Made by a program: the position numbers and the translations under genes. Positions 18,739 through 28,604 of a DNA stretch of 64,000 nt are shown one piece after another; the first letter of the stretch is position 1, and the number at the start of each line of letters is the position of its first letter. This stretch comes from Aggregatibacter kilianii (GTDB taxonomy: Bacteria; Pseudomonadota; Gammaproteobacteria; Enterobacterales; Pasteurellaceae), in contig NZ_NRCN01000001.1 in the NCBI RefSeq assembly GCF_003130255.1, forward strand, positions 1,544,501 to 1,608,500, read 5' to 3'. The notes beneath the pieces are model-generated. The model worked only from the letters and a program-made list of their open reading frames with translations, made no database searches and was not told the origin of the DNA.

Positions 18739-19404
18739 ATGTTTTTTGATTTTCTCTCTCTAATGTTTACCGCAGCCCTCATGACGTTAGGGCTTGCGGT
18801 TTGTTCGTTAGTGGCAGGCTTGTTGTTAAGCATGTTCTTTGCCGTGTTGGAAGCCAACCGGGTAGTGGGTAAACCCATGGCGGTATTGGTGGCCTTATTG
18901 CGTGGTTTGCCGGAAATTTTAGTGGTGCTTTTGGTGTATTTCGGCTCCAGCGAAGTGGTGGAAATGATCACTGGGGAATACATTGAATTTGGTGCTTTCG
19001 GTTGTGGCGTGTTTGCGTTATCGCTTATTTTTGCCGCCTATGCTTCACAAACCTTGCGTGGCGCGATTCAGGCCATCCCTAAAGGGCAATGGGAATCCGG
19101 CGCGGCACTGGGACTAAGCAAAGGTTACACTTTTCTTCACATTATCATGCCGCAGGTATGGCGTCATGCGTTGCCGGGATTGAGCAACCAATGGTTGGTT
19201 TTATTAAAAGATACCGCACTGATTTCTTTGATTGGCGTGGATGATTTAATGCGTCAAGCGCAGTTGATCAATACCAATACGCACCAACCTTTTACTTGGT
19301 ATGGCATTGCGGCATTGATTTATCTAGTGGTGACCTTGGTGAGCCAAGTGGGCATTCGTAAATTAGAACTGCGTTTCACCCGTTTTGAAAGAGAGGTGAA
19401 ATAA
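18739..19404 (+). CDS. artQ: ArtQ, arginine ABC transporter permease
   Basis: A 221-residue inner-membrane permease with about five hydrophobic segments. The EAA loop reads [21 protein letters not shown], the contact point with ArtP. It follows artI by 4 bp and its stop shares one base with the artM start. Family members heterodimerise (ArtQ with ArtM) to form the arginine channel. Confidence 0.94.
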   Translation: MFFDFLSLMFTAALMTLGLAVCSLVAGLLLSMFFAVLEANRVVGKPMAVLVALLRGLPEILVVLLVYFGSSEVVEMITGEYIEFGAFGCGVFALSLIFAAYASQTLRGAIQAIPKGQWESGAALGLSKGYTFLHIIMPQVWRHALPGLSNQWLVLLKDTALISLIGVDDLMRQAQLINTNTHQPFTWYGIAALIYLVVTLVSQVGIRKLELRFTRFEREVK

Positions 19405-20087
19405 TGTTTTGGGAATATTTACAGGTGATCGCGCAAGGCATTCCAACCAGTTTGTTGCTGACCGTTGTTTCTTTAAGCATTGCGTTTTTATTGGCTCTAC
19501 TATTCACTTTCCTGCTTTCCATGGAAAATAAAGCGGCGAAAAGTGCGGTCAATTTATATCTTACTTTATTCACCGGTACGCCGTTGTTAGTGCAGTTTTT
19601 CTTAATTTATGCGGGTCCGGGGCAATTCCAATGGGTGGTGGATAGCCCATTGTGGTCGCTGTTTTCTAATGCGTGGTTTTGTGCGGCATTGGCTTTAGCT
19701 TTAAATAGTGCGGCTTATTCCACTCAGTTATTTCATGGCGCAGTAAAAGCCATTCCAAAAGGGCAGTGGGAAAGTTGTGCAGCATTAGGTTTAAGTCGTT
19801 TGCAAACATTGAAAATTCTGATTCCTTATGCTTTAAAACGTGCATTACCGTCTTATTCCAATGAAATTATTTTGGTGTTCAAAGGTACGGCCTTGGCGTC
19901 CACGATCACGATTATGGATATCATGGGCTACGCCCGCCAACTTTATGGCACGGAATACGATGCACTGACCATTTACGGCATTGCCGGCGGAATTTATTTA
20001 ATTATTACCGGTATTGCCACATTATTGCTACGTAAACTGGAAAATCGGGTGCTTGCCTTTGAACGTTTGGATACAAGAGGCGCATAA
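19404..20087 (+). CDS. artM: ArtM, arginine ABC transporter permease
   Basis: A 227-residue permease, partner of ArtQ, with about five membrane segments and the EAA loop ESCAALGLSRLQTLKILIPYA. The ATG shares its first base with the artQ TAA. A USS lies in the coding sequence and another just after the stop, followed by a strong terminator, so the artPIQM transcript ends here. Confidence 0.94.
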   Translation: MFWEYLQVIAQGIPTSLLLTVVSLSIAFLLALLFTFLLSMENKAAKSAVNLYLTLFTGTPLLVQFFLIYAGPGQFQWVVDSPLWSLFSNAWFCAALALALNSAAYSTQLFHGAVKAIPKGQWESCAALGLSRLQTLKILIPYALKRALPSYSNEIILVFKGTALASTITIMDIMGYARQLYGTEYDALTIYGIAGGIYLIITGIATLLLRKLENRVLAFERLDTRGA

Positions 20088-20114
20088 AGTGCGGTCGTTT
20101 TTTGCAATATTTTT

Positions 20115-20140
20115 AAAATCCCCAAATTTGGGGATTTTTT
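20115..20140 (+). terminator. Rho-independent terminator of artPIQM
   Basis: A 24-bp perfect palindrome (AAAATCCCCAAA and its complement, 20115-20138) is followed by a T-run. Confidence 0.88.
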
Positions 20141-20150
20141 ATGAATAATC

Positions 20151-20189
20151 ATTGCATAAATATTCATAAAATAATAATATATTTTCATT
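20151..20189 (+). promoter_or_regulatory. Paired ArgR-like operators of the second binding-protein gene
   Basis: TGCATAAATATTCA (20153-20166) and a second box (20172-20189, ending in TTTTCATT) repeat the arrangement found before artP, with the same 3-bp spacing. The two promoters probably respond to the same regulator. Confidence 0.65.
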
Positions 20190-20264
20190 ATGGGTAAAGT
20201 GTAAGCAAAGTTGTAGTCTCAATACCAATCACAACATCATATTCACAGCAAAGGAGGGAGTATT

Positions 20265-20984
20265 ATGAAAACAGTACTTATTAGCAGTTTTTTAATGGGT
20301 GTGGCAGTCACTGCTAGTGCTCAAACCCTAACTTTCGGCACGGAGCCAAGCTACCCGCCTTTTGAGTCAACCACCGAAAAAGGGGAATTAGTGGGATTTG
20401 ATATTGATATCGTCAATGCTATTTGCAACGAAATTCAAGCGGTCTGCACATTTCAAACGCAGCCCTTTGACGCGTTGATTCCCAGTGTTAAAGCCAAACG
20501 TTTTGACGCTGCCATATCGGCGATTGATATTACCGAAGCGCGTGCCAAACAAGTGTTGTTCAGCGATTCTTATTACGATAGTTCGGCAAGTTATGTGGCG
20601 TTAAAAGGCAGTATGGATTTAGTAAAAGCGAAAAATATCGGCGTACAAAACGGTTCGACATTTCAACAATATACTTTGGCGGAAACCAAACAATACACGC
20701 CAAAGGCTTATGTGAATTTGCAAGACGCTATTTTAGATTTAAAAAACGGGCGAATTGACATTGTGTTAAGTGACACAGCTCTATTGGCTGATATGATGAA
20801 AAAAGAGCCTGAACTGCAATTTGTCGGCGGAAAAGTAGTCAACCCTAAATATTTTGGTAATGGCGTGGGCATCGTGGTGAATAAATCCAACAAGGCCTTG
20901 CAAGAAAGCCTCAACAAAGGCTTGGCGGCGATTAAAGCCAGTGGCGAATATCAGAAGATTTATGCCAAGTGGATGACGGAGTAA
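20265..20984 (+). CDS. Second arginine-type periplasmic binding protein (ArtI/ArtJ-like)
   Basis: A 239-residue family-3 solute-binding protein, by eye roughly 70% identical to the ArtI at 18015 and exactly the same length. Signal peptide [19 protein letters not shown] is cut before QTLTF. It has its own leader, ArgR-like boxes, ribosome site AAAGGAGG and terminator, so it is a separate unit that can feed the same ArtQMP channel, as ArtJ does in E. coli. It looks like a local duplication. Differences around SDTALLAD (GDTAVLAD in ArtI) hint at altered specificity. Confidence 0.93.
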   Translation: MKTVLISSFLMGVAVTASAQTLTFGTEPSYPPFESTTEKGELVGFDIDIVNAICNEIQAVCTFQTQPFDALIPSVKAKRFDAAISAIDITEARAKQVLFSDSYYDSSASYVALKGSMDLVKAKNIGVQNGSTFQQYTLAETKQYTPKAYVNLQDAILDLKNGRIDIVLSDTALLADMMKKEPELQFVGGKVVNPKYFGNGVGIVVNKSNKALQESLNKGLAAIKASGEYQKIYAKWMTE

Positions 20985-21000
20985 AGGAAGTCAATATTGA

Positions 21001-21026
21001 AAAATGGGCAGGAAACTGCCCATTTT
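21001..21026. terminator. Bidirectional terminator
   Basis: AAAATGGGCAG and CTGCCCATTTT form a perfect 11-bp stem with a GAAA tetraloop, followed by T on both strands. It serves the binding-protein gene (plus) and the convergent zinc-ribbon gene (minus). Confidence 0.92.
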
Positions 21027-21260
21027 TTATGGATTATTGGTAAGCCAACCTGCCACAATCAGCACTAAGGCGAAAATTGCGCCCCAAATTAAATGAATTT
21101 TAACGCTCTTACGGTTAATTTCTTCATTGTACAATCGACGCTCTTCCAGTTTCTGTTTATAAATTTCAAGATTTTCCGGCTTAAATGAAAAACCGCAATT
21201 GGGGCAAAACTCCGCACTTTCACTGATTTTTTTCCGGCATTCGGGGCAACGATGTAACAT
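21027..21260 (-). CDS. Zinc-ribbon membrane protein, function unknown
   Basis: A 77-residue protein taken from ATG 21260; an in-frame reading back to 21338 adds 26 residues unlike a zinc-ribbon N-terminus. Two CxxC pairs, CPEC and CPNC, form a zinc ribbon at residues 4-24. A charged coiled stretch follows, then a single C-terminal membrane segment IHLIWGAIFALVLIVAGWL. The ribbon should face the cytoplasm. No partner is evident; it is convergent with the art binding-protein gene and divergent from cstA. Confidence 0.75.
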   Translation of the reverse strand: MLHRCPECRKKISESAEFCPNCGFSFKPENLEIYKQKLEERRLYNEEINRKSVKIHLIWGAIFALVLIVAGWLTNNP

Positions 21261-21362
21261 GATTTTCTCTGATGACATTAATATTGATAAAGCTCCCACA
21301 ATGTAGCGATTTTGGCTAAAAACACAAGACATTTTCACCGCACTTTTAGTTCAATTTGAAAG

Positions 21363-21378
21363 TGTGATTAATGTCACA
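21363..21378. promoter_or_regulatory. CRP binding site upstream of cstA
   Basis: TGTGA-TTAATG-TCACA is a perfect CRP core within AA-rich and TTT flanks. It lies 162 bp upstream of cstA and 102 bp upstream of the zinc-ribbon gene. E. coli cstA is known to be CRP-dependent. Confidence 0.8.
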
Positions 21379-21540
21379 TTTTATGAAGATATTTTAGACC
21401 GATGGATCATCGCTTGTTTACTTCATTGTAACAGAAGCCTAAAATACCGCACTCTTACTCAAATGTGAGTAAAAGAATTTAAACATTAACTTGAACCTCT
21501 TGCTTTTAGAATAAGTAGGTTCTTTACATAGGATTCTCAT

Positions 21541-23139
21541 ATGTTGTGGTTTTTCTTCTGTGTTTTGGTGTTGCTTTTAGGCTACTTTGTTTATAGCAAA
21601 ATCATTGAAAAGATTTTTGTCATTAATCCTAATCGTCAAACGCCGGCTTACCAAGTCAATGATGGCGTGGATTACATGCCAATGTCCAAAACCAAAATTT
21701 GGTTAATTCAGTTATTAAATATTGCGGGTACCGGTCCGATTTTCGGTCCGATTCTTGGTGCGTTATACGGACCTGTGGCGATGTTATGGATCGTTGTCGG
21801 TTGTATTTTTGCCGGTGCAGTGCATGACTATTTTTGCGGTATGTTAAGTATTCGCCATGGCGGTGCAACCATGCCTTATTTGGCCGGTAAGTTTTTAGGC
21901 CGTCCGGTAAAAGTATTTATTAATATTTTAGCTCTTGTTCTTCTTTTATTAGTTGGTGTGGTCTTTGTTTCGAGCCCTGCACAATTAATGGGCACTATCA
22001 CTATGGATGTCATGGGGGCTTCCCAAGGTGCATTACAATTAGGTGATGCTGAAGCGGTTCACAAGGCGGTTGAAGCTGGTGGTTTAACCGTATGGGGAAT
22101 GGATAAAGCTACCGTGGTTTCTGTCTGGACCGTGATTATTTTTGCTTATTATATTCTTGCAACCTTATTGCCAATTGACAAAATTATCGGTCGTATTTAT
22201 CCGCTGTTTGGCGCGTTATTGCTCTTTATGTCTGTGGGTATGGTGTACGGTTTGGTGTCTGCGCACTTCAGTGCGGTAGATCCTATCGAATTCTTCCGTA
22301 CCATTAATGCAGACGGACAAGGTTTAACCTTGGATAAATTCGCACAAAACTTCCAAGTGAAAGGCGACGTACCAATTTGGCCATTATTATTCTTAACCAT
22401 TTCTTGTGGTGCGCTATCCGGTTTCCACGCGACACAAACGCCATTAATGGCACGTTGTGCAGAAAATGAAAAAGAAGGTCGCTTCATTTTCTACGGCGCG
22501 ATGATTGCTGAAGGTATTATTGCTTTAGTATGGTGTATGGTGGGGCTTGCATTCTATGAGAATCCACAAGCTTTACAAGATGCTATTGCTGCAGGTTCAC
22601 CATCTAAAGTCGTGTATGACAGCTCATTACATTTCTTAGGTTTCGTGGGCGGTATTTTTGCGGTGTTAGGTGTTGTGGTACTTCCAATCACTTCAGGTGA
22701 TACGGCATTCCGTGCGGCACGTTTACAATTAGCTGAAATCTTCAATATCGATCAACGTTCGCTTTCTAAACGTTTATTAATTGCTGTGCCATTGTTCGTA
22801 TTGGGTTATTTTGTTTCTACCATTGACTTTAGCGTGTTATGGCGTTACTTCACTTGGGCGAACCAAATGACTGCAATGGTGATGTTATGGACTGCCGCGG
22901 CTTATTTATATCGCTACCGTAAATTCCACTGGGTGGCATCTATCCCGGCTTGGTTTATTACCACTGTCTGTGCGACTTACTTGTATTACAACAAAATCGG
23001 GTTTGGATTAGACTATCAGTTATCCGTATATTTAGGCTTTGCGACAACCGTTGTATGCGTTGTGTTATTCTTTGCTTTGGTTAAACGTTCCGGCGAATCT
23101 GATCCGGAAGCGTTAGTGAATAGTTTAGCAAAACAATAA
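21541..23139 (+). CDS. cstA: CstA-family carbon-starvation transporter
   Basis: A 532-residue polytopic protein with about 12-14 membrane segments. The family region NIAGTGPIFGPILGALYGP and the following AGAVHDYF are clear near residues 60-100. E. coli CstA/BtsT members, which take up pyruvate and peptides, are about 700 residues; this is the shorter form found in several bacteria, and its substrate is uncertain. A perfect CRP core site upstream suggests induction when preferred sugars run out. A USS and a strong terminator follow it. Confidence 0.88.
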   Translation: MLWFFFCVLVLLLGYFVYSKIIEKIFVINPNRQTPAYQVNDGVDYMPMSKTKIWLIQLLNIAGTGPIFGPILGALYGPVAMLWIVVGCIFAGAVHDYFCGMLSIRHGGATMPYLAGKFLGRPVKVFINILALVLLLLVGVVFVSSPAQLMGTITMDVMGASQGALQLGDAEAVHKAVEAGGLTVWGMDKATVVSVWTVIIFAYYILATLLPIDKIIGRIYPLFGALLLFMSVGMVYGLVSAHFSAVDPIEFFRTINADGQGLTLDKFAQNFQVKGDVPIWPLLFLTISCGALSGFHATQTPLMARCAENEKEGRFIFYGAMIAEGIIALVWCMVGLAFYENPQALQDAIAAGSPSKVVYDSSLHFLGFVGGIFAVLGVVVLPITSGDTAFRAARLQLAEIFNIDQRSLSKRLLIAVPLFVLGYFVSTIDFSVLWRYFTWANQMTAMVMLWTAAAYLYRYRKFHWVASIPAWFITTVCATYLYYNKIGFGLDYQLSVYLGFATTVVCVVLFFALVKRSGESDPEALVNSLAKQ

Positions 23140-23180
23140 AAACAGCGACCGCACTTTTTGCGGAGTCTCCTGTATTTACT

Positions 23181-23219
23181 AAACATCCTGCTAATGAATA
23201 TTGGCAGGATGTTTTTTTA
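23181..23219 (+). terminator. Rho-independent terminator of cstA
   Basis: AAACATCCTGC (23181-23191) pairs with GCAGGATGTTT (23204-23214) and leads into a T7 run. It isolates cstA from the division cluster. Confidence 0.9.
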
Positions 23220-23334
23220 TGTGGAGAAAATTATCGGTAACATATTGTGGCTATTAATAAATATACAAAACTTTACATGCTCCTTTTATGAAAGCGCTTG
23301 CAACTTGAGCAAACAAATAATAAACTTAGCTCAA

Positions 23335-23370
23335 AGTGGTAAAAAGTGGTTTTTTGTGGTGAATTTTGGA
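23335..23370 (+). promoter_or_regulatory. MraZ-type operator: GTGGT direct repeats at 10-bp period
   Basis: GTGGT occurs at 23336-23340, 23346-23350 and 23356-23360, with a degenerate fourth (TTGGA, 23366-23370). Three direct repeats separated by 5-base spacers are the known form of the MraZ operator. The site lies about 50-80 bp upstream of mraZ, implying autorepression of the dcw cluster. Confidence 0.75.
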
Positions 23371-23418
23371 TCTAAATCCCAAATTCAGAGCAAGTAAACA
23401 GACAAAAAGGTGAATTTC

Positions 23419-23877
23419 ATGTTTCGTGGAGCTTCGGCAGTCAATTTAGATGCGAAGGGTAGGCTTGCCATCCCAACCCGCTATCGCGCCGAGCTTTTGG
23501 AACAAAACCAAGGGCAAATGGTTTGTACCGTGGATATTCGTCAACCTTGTTTATTGCTTTATCCCCTCAAAGAGTGGGAGGTCATTGAACAAAAACTGCT
23601 TGAGCTCTCCAACTTCGATCCCGTACAACGTAGCCTACAACGGGTGATGTTGGGATACGCAACCGAGTGTGAATTAGATAGTGCCGGTCGAATTTTAATT
23701 AGTAGTCCGTTACGCCAACATGCCAAATTAGAAAAATCCATTATGTTGGTCGGGCAACTTAATAAATTTGAAATTTGGAGTGATGCCGAATGGCAAGCCC
23801 AAGTGGAACAAGATATGGCACTGGGTGCAACAGATACATTTGCTCTATCGGAAAAATTAAAAACGCTGTCATTATAA
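23419..23877 (+). CDS. mraZ: MraZ, transcriptional regulator of the dcw cluster
   Basis: A 152-residue protein of two AbrB-like SpoVT/MraZ repeats: N-terminal [19 protein letters not shown] and a second DSAGRILIS repeat near residues 82-90. The start is ATG 23419, which restores the conserved MFRG N-terminus and sits 8 bases after AAAGG; an upstream GTG (23410) is less likely. MraZ forms ring-like oligomers and binds direct repeats before its own gene. Length equals E. coli MraZ. First gene of the cluster. Confidence 0.96.
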   Translation: MFRGASAVNLDAKGRLAIPTRYRAELLEQNQGQMVCTVDIRQPCLLLYPLKEWEVIEQKLLELSNFDPVQRSLQRVMLGYATECELDSAGRILISSPLRQHAKLEKSIMLVGQLNKFEIWSDAEWQAQVEQDMALGATDTFALSEKLKTLSL

Positions 23878-23910
23878 GAGTAAAACTCATCAAACAGCGG
23901 CACTAGCAAA

Positions 23911-23939
23911 AGATAAGCGGCGGTTGCGCCGCTCTATCT
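23911..23939 (+). other. GC-rich hairpin between mraZ and rsmH
   Basis: AGATA-AGCGGCG (23911-23922) pairs with CGCCGCT-C-TATCT (23927-23939), loop GTTG, one bulged C. A pyrimidine-rich stretch with only short T-runs follows. It may partly terminate or process the mraZ transcript 47 bases before rsmH. Confidence 0.6.
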
Positions 23940-23986
23940 TCTCTTTGTCTTATATTGCAATTTTTATGTACCATTGGTAATGACTT

Positions 23987-24955
23987 ATGACTCATTTAAA
24001 TGCTTTTTCGTCAGCTGAGCACTCAACGGTTTTGTTACATGAAACCGTTGATGGTTTGGCATTGAAAGAAAACGGTATTTATATTGACGGTACATTCGGT
24101 CGTGGCGGTCATTCCCGCTTGATCCTCTCCAAATTATCCGCTAATGGCAAATTAATCGCTATCGATCGCGACCCGAAGGCTGTAGCGGAAGCCCAAAAAA
24201 TCCAAGACCCACGTTTTCAGATTGAACACAACACGTTTTCGGAAATTTTACCTATTTGTGAAAAATTAGGTTTAGTCGGCAAAATTGACGGTATTTTGCT
24301 TGATCTTGGCGTATCTTCTCCGCAATTAGATGATGCCGCACGCGGTTTCAGTTTCATGAAGGACGGTCCATTGGATATGCGAATGGATGACAGTAAAGGC
24401 ATTTCTGCTGCTGAATGGTTGCAACAGATTTCCGAACAAGATTTAGCGTGGGTGTTAAAAACCTTTGGTGAAGAGCGCTTTGCCAAAAAAATAGCCAAAG
24501 CTATCGTCGATTACAATAAAAGTGCGGTGCAAAATGGCAGTGAATTTTTAACCCGTACTTTACAGCTTGCCGAATTAATTGCACATACCGTGCCGTTCAA
24601 AGATAAACACAAACATCCGGCGACCCGCAGTTTTCAAGCTATTCGTATTTTTATTAATGCCGAATTGGATGAATTGGAAAAAGTGTTGCAATCCGCATTA
24701 ACCGTGTTGGCTCCGGCAGGGCGTTTGTCTGTGATTAGCTTTCATTCGTTGGAAGATCGCATGGTAAAACATTTCATGCGCAAGCAAAGTCAAGGTGCGG
24801 AGATTCCAAAAGGATTGCCTTTGCGTGAAGACCAAATTCAACGTAATCAAACTTTAAAAGTTATTGGCAAAGCAATTATGCCTACGGAAGCGGAGATTGC
24901 TCAAAATCCGCGTGCCAGAAGTGCCGTATTACGTGTTGCGGAGAGATTGAGCTGA
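23987..24955 (+). CDS. rsmH: RsmH (MraW), 16S rRNA m4C1402 methyltransferase
   Basis: A 322-residue SAM-dependent methyltransferase that N4-methylates C1402 of 16S rRNA. The SAM motif [16 protein letters not shown], the [18 protein letters not shown] segment and C-terminal [11 protein letters not shown] are intact. It starts 109 bp after mraZ, beyond a hairpin, and its TGA overlaps the ftsL ATG. Ribosome site is weak. Slightly longer than the E. coli protein (313). Confidence 0.96.
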   Translation: MTHLNAFSSAEHSTVLLHETVDGLALKENGIYIDGTFGRGGHSRLILSKLSANGKLIAIDRDPKAVAEAQKIQDPRFQIEHNTFSEILPICEKLGLVGKIDGILLDLGVSSPQLDDAARGFSFMKDGPLDMRMDDSKGISAAEWLQQISEQDLAWVLKTFGEERFAKKIAKAIVDYNKSAVQNGSEFLTRTLQLAELIAHTVPFKDKHKHPATRSFQAIRIFINAELDELEKVLQSALTVLAPAGRLSVISFHSLEDRMVKHFMRKQSQGAEIPKGLPLREDQIQRNQTLKVIGKAIMPTEAEIAQNPRARSAVLRVAERLS

Positions 24956-25272
24956 TGTTGGAAAATAACGATCGATTCCCGTTACAAGAGATCATTATGG
25001 AAGATTTATTTACTTCCAATAAGTTAGTGTTGATCTTGTTATTAGCCATTACCGTCAGTGCTCTCGGCACAGTTTGGATTACACACCAAACTCGTGGTTT
25101 GGTGGCGGAAAAAGGGGATTTGGTCTTGCAGCACCAGGCACTTGAAAATGAGTTTTTAAATTTAAAATTAGAAGAAGCGACACTAAGCGATAATACGAGA
25201 ATTGAAGCAATTGCCAAACAATTAGGCATGCAACGTGCAACACCAGAACAAGAAGTTGTTATTCTTGAGTAG
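24955..25272 (+). CDS. ftsL: FtsL, divisome subunit
   Basis: A 105-residue bitopic protein. One membrane segment (about residues 22-42, [19 protein letters not shown]) follows a short cytoplasmic tail, then a periplasmic coiled-coil region (about 45-90). FtsL joins FtsB and FtsQ to activate FtsW-FtsI. The chosen ATG shares one base with the rsmH stop; an internal ATG at residue 15 (MEDLF) is an alternative start. Sequence is poorly conserved, so position between rsmH and ftsI carries much of the call. Confidence 0.9.
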   Translation: MLENNDRFPLQEIIMEDLFTSNKLVLILLLAITVSALGTVWITHQTRGLVAEKGDLVLQHQALENEFLNLKLEEATLSDNTRIEAIAKQLGMQRATPEQEVVILE

Positions 25273-25289
25273 CATGGAAGGTGATGAAA

Positions 25290-27113
25290 ATGGTCAAGTT
25301 TAATAAATCAGTCAAACCGATTAAACCGAAAAAAGCAACAAAAGTCTCATCTCAAGGCGGTTCTGCGGTAAAACCCAATAAACCGAAGATTGTCTATGAA
25401 AAGAGTTTTTTGCAAACCCGTTATATTTCAGCTTTGAGCTTGATTTTTATGGGATTAATCGCCCTTGTTACCCAAGCCGCATATGTGCAGATCGTGAATG
25501 CCGATTCATTAATGGATGAAGCGGACAAACGTTCTTTGCGCACACAAGAAATTCAGTTCGTGCGCGGTTCTATTTTGGATCGTAATGGTCAACTTTTATC
25601 CGTCAGCGTACCAATGTACTCTGTGGTGGCGGATCCGAAATTTATTTTTGATGAAAATTCTTTAAAAGACAAAGAACGTTGGCAAAAACTAGCGGAAGCC
25701 TTAGGGATTTCTTATGGCAATTTAGTTAAACGGGTGGAGAAAGACCCGAAATCACGTTTTGTGTATTTATCCCGTCAAATTTCGCCGACACTTGCCCAAT
25801 ATGTTAAAGATTTAAAAATTACCGGTATTGTTTTGAAATCGGAGGCCCGTCGTTTTTATCCGCGAGTGGAGGAGACCGCACATTTAATCGGTTATACCAA
25901 CATTGACGGTTCAGGTATTGAAGGCATTGAAAAGAGCTTTGATTCCATGTTGGTCGGCAAATCCGGATCATTAACTTATCGTAAAGATAAATTCGGCAAC
26001 ATCGTGGAGAATATTTCCGATGTGAAAAAATACGATGCACAAGATGTGACCTTGAGTATCGATGAAAAATTACAGTCCATGGTGTATCGTGAAATTAAGA
26101 AAGCTGTGGCGGAAAACAAAGCGGAATCCGGCACAGCCGTATTGGTGGATGTGCGTACCGGTGAAGTGTTGGCTATGGCCAATGCGCCTTCGTATAACCC
26201 GAATAATCGTGCCGGCGTGAAATCTGAATTGACGCGTAACCGCGCCATTACCGATACTTTTGAACCGGGTTCTACGGTAAAACCATTTGTCGTTTTGACC
26301 GCACTTCAACGCGGTGCCGTGCGTCGTGATGAAATTATTAATACCGGACCGTTAATTTTAAATGGTCATGAAGTCAAAGACGTAGCACCACGTGATAGAT
26401 TAAGCTTGGACGGTATTTTAGAAAATTCCAGTAACCGTGGTGTAAGCCGTTTGGCTTTACGTATGCCGCCAAATGCTTTAATGGAAACTTACCAAAGTGC
26501 AGGGTTAGGCAAACCAACGGATTTAGGATTAATCGGCGAACAATCCGGTTTGTTAAACGCGCATCGCGCTCGTTGGTCAGATATCGAGCGTGCTAACGTA
26601 GCTTATGGTTATGGTTTGAATGCGACCCCGTTACAAATTGCCCGTGCTTATGTGACATTAGGTAGCTTTGGGATTTATCGTCCGCTTTCCATTACTAAAG
26701 TGGATCCACCGGTAGTCGGTAATCGCGTTTTCTCCGAAAAAATCACGCGTGAAGTTGTGAATATGATGGAAAAAGTGGCGATTAAAAATGGCCGTGCGAT
26801 GGTGGAAGGGTATCGTGTCGGTATTAAAACCGGTACGGCGAAAAAATTAGAAAACGGGCGTTATGTTGATAAATATGTCGCCTACACTGCCGGTATTGCG
26901 CCAATTACCGATCCGCGTTATGCCTTGGTTGTTTTAATTAACGATCCGAAAGCCGGTCAATATTATGGTGGTGCGGTTTCTGCACCGATCTTCTCTAACA
27001 TTATGAGCTATGCTTTGCGTACCAATAATGTTGCACCGGATGGTGTCGAGCAAGACAAGACCGCGAGACGTACGGTTCGTCTCAGTGATAAGAAACCTAG
27101 CGGCGTAAACTAA
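25290..27113 (+). CDS. ftsI: FtsI (PBP3), septal peptidoglycan transpeptidase
   Basis: A 607-residue class B penicillin-binding protein. Start ATG 25290 gives the MVKF N-terminus known in H. influenzae and has GGAAGG 8 bases upstream; GTG 25281 and ATG 25284 are alternatives. One membrane helix (about 40-60) precedes the pedestal domain and the transpeptidase domain, with S328-T-V-K, S380-S-N and K513-T-G-T. It cross-links septal peptidoglycan with FtsW. Residues aligning with H. influenzae R517 and N526 are K518 and D527 here. Confidence 0.97.
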   Translation: MVKFNKSVKPIKPKKATKVSSQGGSAVKPNKPKIVYEKSFLQTRYISALSLIFMGLIALVTQAAYVQIVNADSLMDEADKRSLRTQEIQFVRGSILDRNGQLLSVSVPMYSVVADPKFIFDENSLKDKERWQKLAEALGISYGNLVKRVEKDPKSRFVYLSRQISPTLAQYVKDLKITGIVLKSEARRFYPRVEETAHLIGYTNIDGSGIEGIEKSFDSMLVGKSGSLTYRKDKFGNIVENISDVKKYDAQDVTLSIDEKLQSMVYREIKKAVAENKAESGTAVLVDVRTGEVLAMANAPSYNPNNRAGVKSELTRNRAITDTFEPGSTVKPFVVLTALQRGAVRRDEIINTGPLILNGHEVKDVAPRDRLSLDGILENSSNRGVSRLALRMPPNALMETYQSAGLGKPTDLGLIGEQSGLLNAHRARWSDIERANVAYGYGLNATPLQIARAYVTLGSFGIYRPLSITKVDPPVVGNRVFSEKITREVVNMMEKVAIKNGRAMVEGYRVGIKTGTAKKLENGRYVDKYVAYTAGIAPITDPRYALVVLINDPKAGQYYGGAVSAPIFSNIMSYALRTNNVAPDGVEQDKTARRTVRLSDKKPSGVN

Positions 27114-27130
27114 TTTGATGAGATTAAATC

Positions 27131-28597
27131 ATGTACCGATTAACCCACCTTTTAGGGATTGATATTGAAGGAGACGTCAATCTTACCCACATGACACTAG
27201 ACAGCCGAACTGCAAAGGCCGGCTGTCTTTTTATTGCGATTAAAGGTCATCAAACCGATGGTCGCCAATATATCCCGCAAGCCTTACAGAGCGGTGCAAG
27301 TGCGGTCATTTTTGAGGCCGATTCTGCCCAACAGCATTTGCAAATTCATTACGAACAAAATGTTCCTTTGATTGCTTTTTATCAATTAAGCGAAAATCTC
27401 TCACGTTTGGCGGATGTATTTTACCAATCTCCCTCCAAGCGCCTTACCTTAGTCGGTGTGACGGGCACCAACGGTAAAACCACGACGACGCAATTATTAG
27501 CCCAATGGACACAATTGTTAGGGCACACCTCTGCCGTAATGGGGACGATTGGGAATGGCTTATTCGGTCAAGTAAAAGAGGCGGCCAATACCACAGGTTC
27601 GGCAGTAGAAATTCAAGCCTCGCTTGCCGACTTTGTCACTCAGGGAGCCGATTTTGCCGCGATTGAAGTATCGTCACATGGTTTGGTGCAACACCGTGTA
27701 GAAGGTGTGCATTTCAGTGCGGCAGTATTTACTAATTTAAGTCGAGATCATCTTGATTATCATCATTCCATGGAAAATTATGCGGCAGCCAAAAAACGGT
27801 TATTCACCGAATTAGATAGCCGCTACCAAATTATTGATGCGGATGACCCGATAGGTGCCGCGTGGTTGAGGGAATTACCGAATGCTGTTGCCGTGAGTAC
27901 CAACCCTGACTTTTCACCTCAGCAAACACAGTGGTTAAAAGCGGTTGAGGTGCGTTTTCATCATAAAGGTGCGGTGATCAAGTTTGCATCTTCATGGGGG
28001 GATGGCGAATTACACAGTGCTTTAATCGGCGCGTTTAATGTCAGCAATCTATTATTGGTGACCGCTACGTTGTTAACCTTGGGTTATTCTTTAAGTGAAT
28101 TGGTGAACAGCGTAAATAAACTCAACGGTGTATGCGGTCGTATGGAAATGTTGACGGTAACTCATAAACCCACTGTCATCGTAGATTATGCTCACACACC
28201 GGATGCTTTAGAAAAAGCCTTACAGGCAGCGCGGTTGCATTGCCATGGCAAACTTTGGTGTATTTTTGGTTGCGGAGGTGATCGTGATCGCGGTAAACGT
28301 CCGTTAATGGCGGGTATTGCGGAGAAATTATCTGATCACGTGATTGCGACGGATGACAATCCGCGTACGGAAGATCATACCCAAATCATGGCGGATATTT
28401 TGAAAGGTTTCATTAATCCGCAAGCGGTGCAAGTGATACATCAACGTGAAGAAGCCATTGCTACGGCAATTAAAAGTGCGGTGGAAAATGACGTTATTTT
28501 AATTGCTGGTAAAGGTCATGAAGATTATCAAATTATCGGCAAAACCAAGCACCATTTTTCCGACCAAGAAGTAGCCCGACACTATTTATCTCACTAA
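27131..28597 (+). CDS. murE: MurE, UDP-MurNAc-tripeptide ligase (meso-DAP adding)
   Basis: A 488-residue Mur ligase adding meso-diaminopimelate to UDP-MurNAc-L-Ala-D-Glu. ATP loop GTNGKTTTT starts near residue 112, and DNPR at 409-412 is the motif that selects meso-DAP over lysine. The three Mur-ligase domains are in order. It begins 17 bp after ftsI. Contains a USS near residue 58. Confidence 0.97.
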   Translation: MYRLTHLLGIDIEGDVNLTHMTLDSRTAKAGCLFIAIKGHQTDGRQYIPQALQSGASAVIFEADSAQQHLQIHYEQNVPLIAFYQLSENLSRLADVFYQSPSKRLTLVGVTGTNGKTTTTQLLAQWTQLLGHTSAVMGTIGNGLFGQVKEAANTTGSAVEIQASLADFVTQGADFAAIEVSSHGLVQHRVEGVHFSAAVFTNLSRDHLDYHHSMENYAAAKKRLFTELDSRYQIIDADDPIGAAWLRELPNAVAVSTNPDFSPQQTQWLKAVEVRFHHKGAVIKFASSWGDGELHSALIGAFNVSNLLLVTATLLTLGYSLSELVNSVNKLNGVCGRMEMLTVTHKPTVIVDYAHTPDALEKALQAARLHCHGKLWCIFGCGGDRDRGKRPLMAGIAEKLSDHVIATDDNPRTEDHTQIMADILKGFINPQAVQVIHQREEAIATAIKSAVENDVILIAGKGHEDYQIIGKTKHHFSDQEVARHYLSH

Positions 28598-28604
28598 AAA
28601 TAAC

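Noticed and set aside
21261-21338. N-terminal extension of the zinc-ribbon protein
   Set aside because: The added residues resemble translated intergenic DNA; zinc-ribbon proteins of this type begin just before the first CxxC.
23158-23397. Open frame of 79 codons between cstA and mraZ
   Set aside because: It starts at TTG inside a USS region, runs through the cstA terminator and the MraZ operator repeats, and resembles no protein.
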